Shown piece by piece: positions 63,496 through 64,000 of a stretch of 64,000 nt of DNA. Numbering within the stretch: position 1 is the stretch's first letter; each line of letters opens with the position of its first letter. Source of the DNA: Crotophaga sulcirostris (Eukaryota; Chordata; Aves; Cuculiformes; Crotophagidae); assembly GCA_013397455.1 (NCBI GenBank), contig VYZB01000338.1, forward strand, positions 269,957 to 333,956, in the 5' to 3' direction. The translations under genes were made by a program, and so were the position numbers. The notes below the pieces were generated by a model. It made no database searches, was not told the DNA's origin, and worked only from the letters and a program-made list of their open reading frames with translations.

Positions 63496-64000
63496 ACATG
63501 AGCAACCACATGGGCCCCTGCTGCCAAACTGCCCTGAACTGTCCTCCTGCCCGACGAGCCCAGCTGCCAGCCCTGCCTGCCCAGTTTCAGATCATCCGTG
63601 GGGTCTGCACTGGATCCCACCCAAAGTGCTGCAGCCCTGCCAGCCCTGGAGTCCCAGCATTGGGCTGAGCTGAGTTTAGGGATGGGGTTCTTTTCTGCCC
63701 AGTCCCTTCCACTTGAGCAAGATCAAAGAATGGGAAGGAAGGTGCCCGCTGGAAATGCCAAGTGGGCAGCTGTTTCCAAGAGCTCTCAAACAGAAAACGT
63801 TCACCTCTGTCTAATGCATCACTCCTAATGAACAGCCAGGCCAGCTGTATTTAATTGCCTGGTTTAGGCAGATATGGCTGCAAAATCTCATGCCTGTCAG
63901 ATTTTTTTCTCCCCCTAAAGCATCAAATTATTCACTCTCCTCTCGTAGCATTCTGCAACCAACTCTTTCCTGTGATGATTTTCAAAGGATGAAGAATGAG

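Larger units (their letters stand above)
46011..64000. other. Intergenic flank downstream of SHISA6, no gene recognised
   Basis: About 18 kb with fifteen listed CR1-type pieces and no exon I can assign. In mammals the next gene downstream of SHISA6 is DNAH9, as I recall; no dynein heavy-chain N-terminal sequence was recognised here. The gaps (46691-47496, 47991-48924, 50481-52673, 53069-53924, 54629-55057, 55250-55789, 56106-57749, 58010-59114, 59371-60458, 60657-61288, 61606-61910, 62037-63087, 63496-64000) contain unique-looking sequence. AT-rich, homeodomain-motif-containing stretches at 58420-58640, 60760-60900 and 62150-62400 are candidate conserved non-coding elements. Confidence 0.6.

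Noticed and set aside
46011..64000. Possible first exons of the downstream gene (DNAH9 in mammals)
   Set aside because: No dynein heavy-chain N-terminal sequence or CpG-island promoter was recognised.

Overview
The window is vertebrate nuclear DNA, almost certainly from a bird. The evidence is split coding exons with GT..AG introns, a dense scatter of CR1 (chicken repeat 1) retrotransposon ends in both orientations, no Alu/L1/B1-type repeats, and no bacterial-style operons. The CR1 load, about 12% of the window by summing the pieces I could recognise, is high for a bird. Many copies belong to one young-looking subfamily whose 3' tail is an ATACTGTG-type octamer. This would fit a CR1-rich lineage such as woodpeckers and relatives, but that is only a guess.

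The only protein-coding gene I can support is the 3' half of SHISA6 on the + strand. SHISA6 is an AMPA-receptor auxiliary subunit of the Shisa family. Three coding exons are visible: a 63-bp in-frame exon at 23365-23427 (probable cassette), a 153-bp exon at 32335-32487 carrying the PPSY motif, and the terminal coding exon at 39888-40438 ending in the type II PDZ ligand EVTV. All junctions are phase 1 and agree with each other. The signal peptide, the Cys-rich Shisa domain, the transmembrane segment and the first cytoplasmic exon are not visible and presumably lie upstream of position 1. A long 3' UTR (about 5.6 kb) appears to run to a canonical AATAAA at 45987 followed by a GT-rich element.

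Layout: 1-23364 is intron with CR1 insertions, two or more short repeats and an old CR1-like relic; 23365-23427 exon; 23428-32334 intron with a perfect 88-bp TTCC microsatellite; 32335-32487 exon; 32488-39887 intron without recognisable CR1; 39888-40438 terminal coding exon; 40439 to about 46010 3' UTR; 46011-64000 downstream flank, again rich in CR1 and with no recognisable gene.

No novel multi-gene system is present. The points most worth checking are a GYNNGY tandem splice donor in which use of the second site would create a stop at the start of the last exon, the 63-nt alternative exon, a 12-bp perfect hairpin just upstream of the last exon, a 16-kb block free of CR1 around the last exons and 3' UTR, a CpG-rich patch in the distal 3' UTR, and a foldback CR1 pair.
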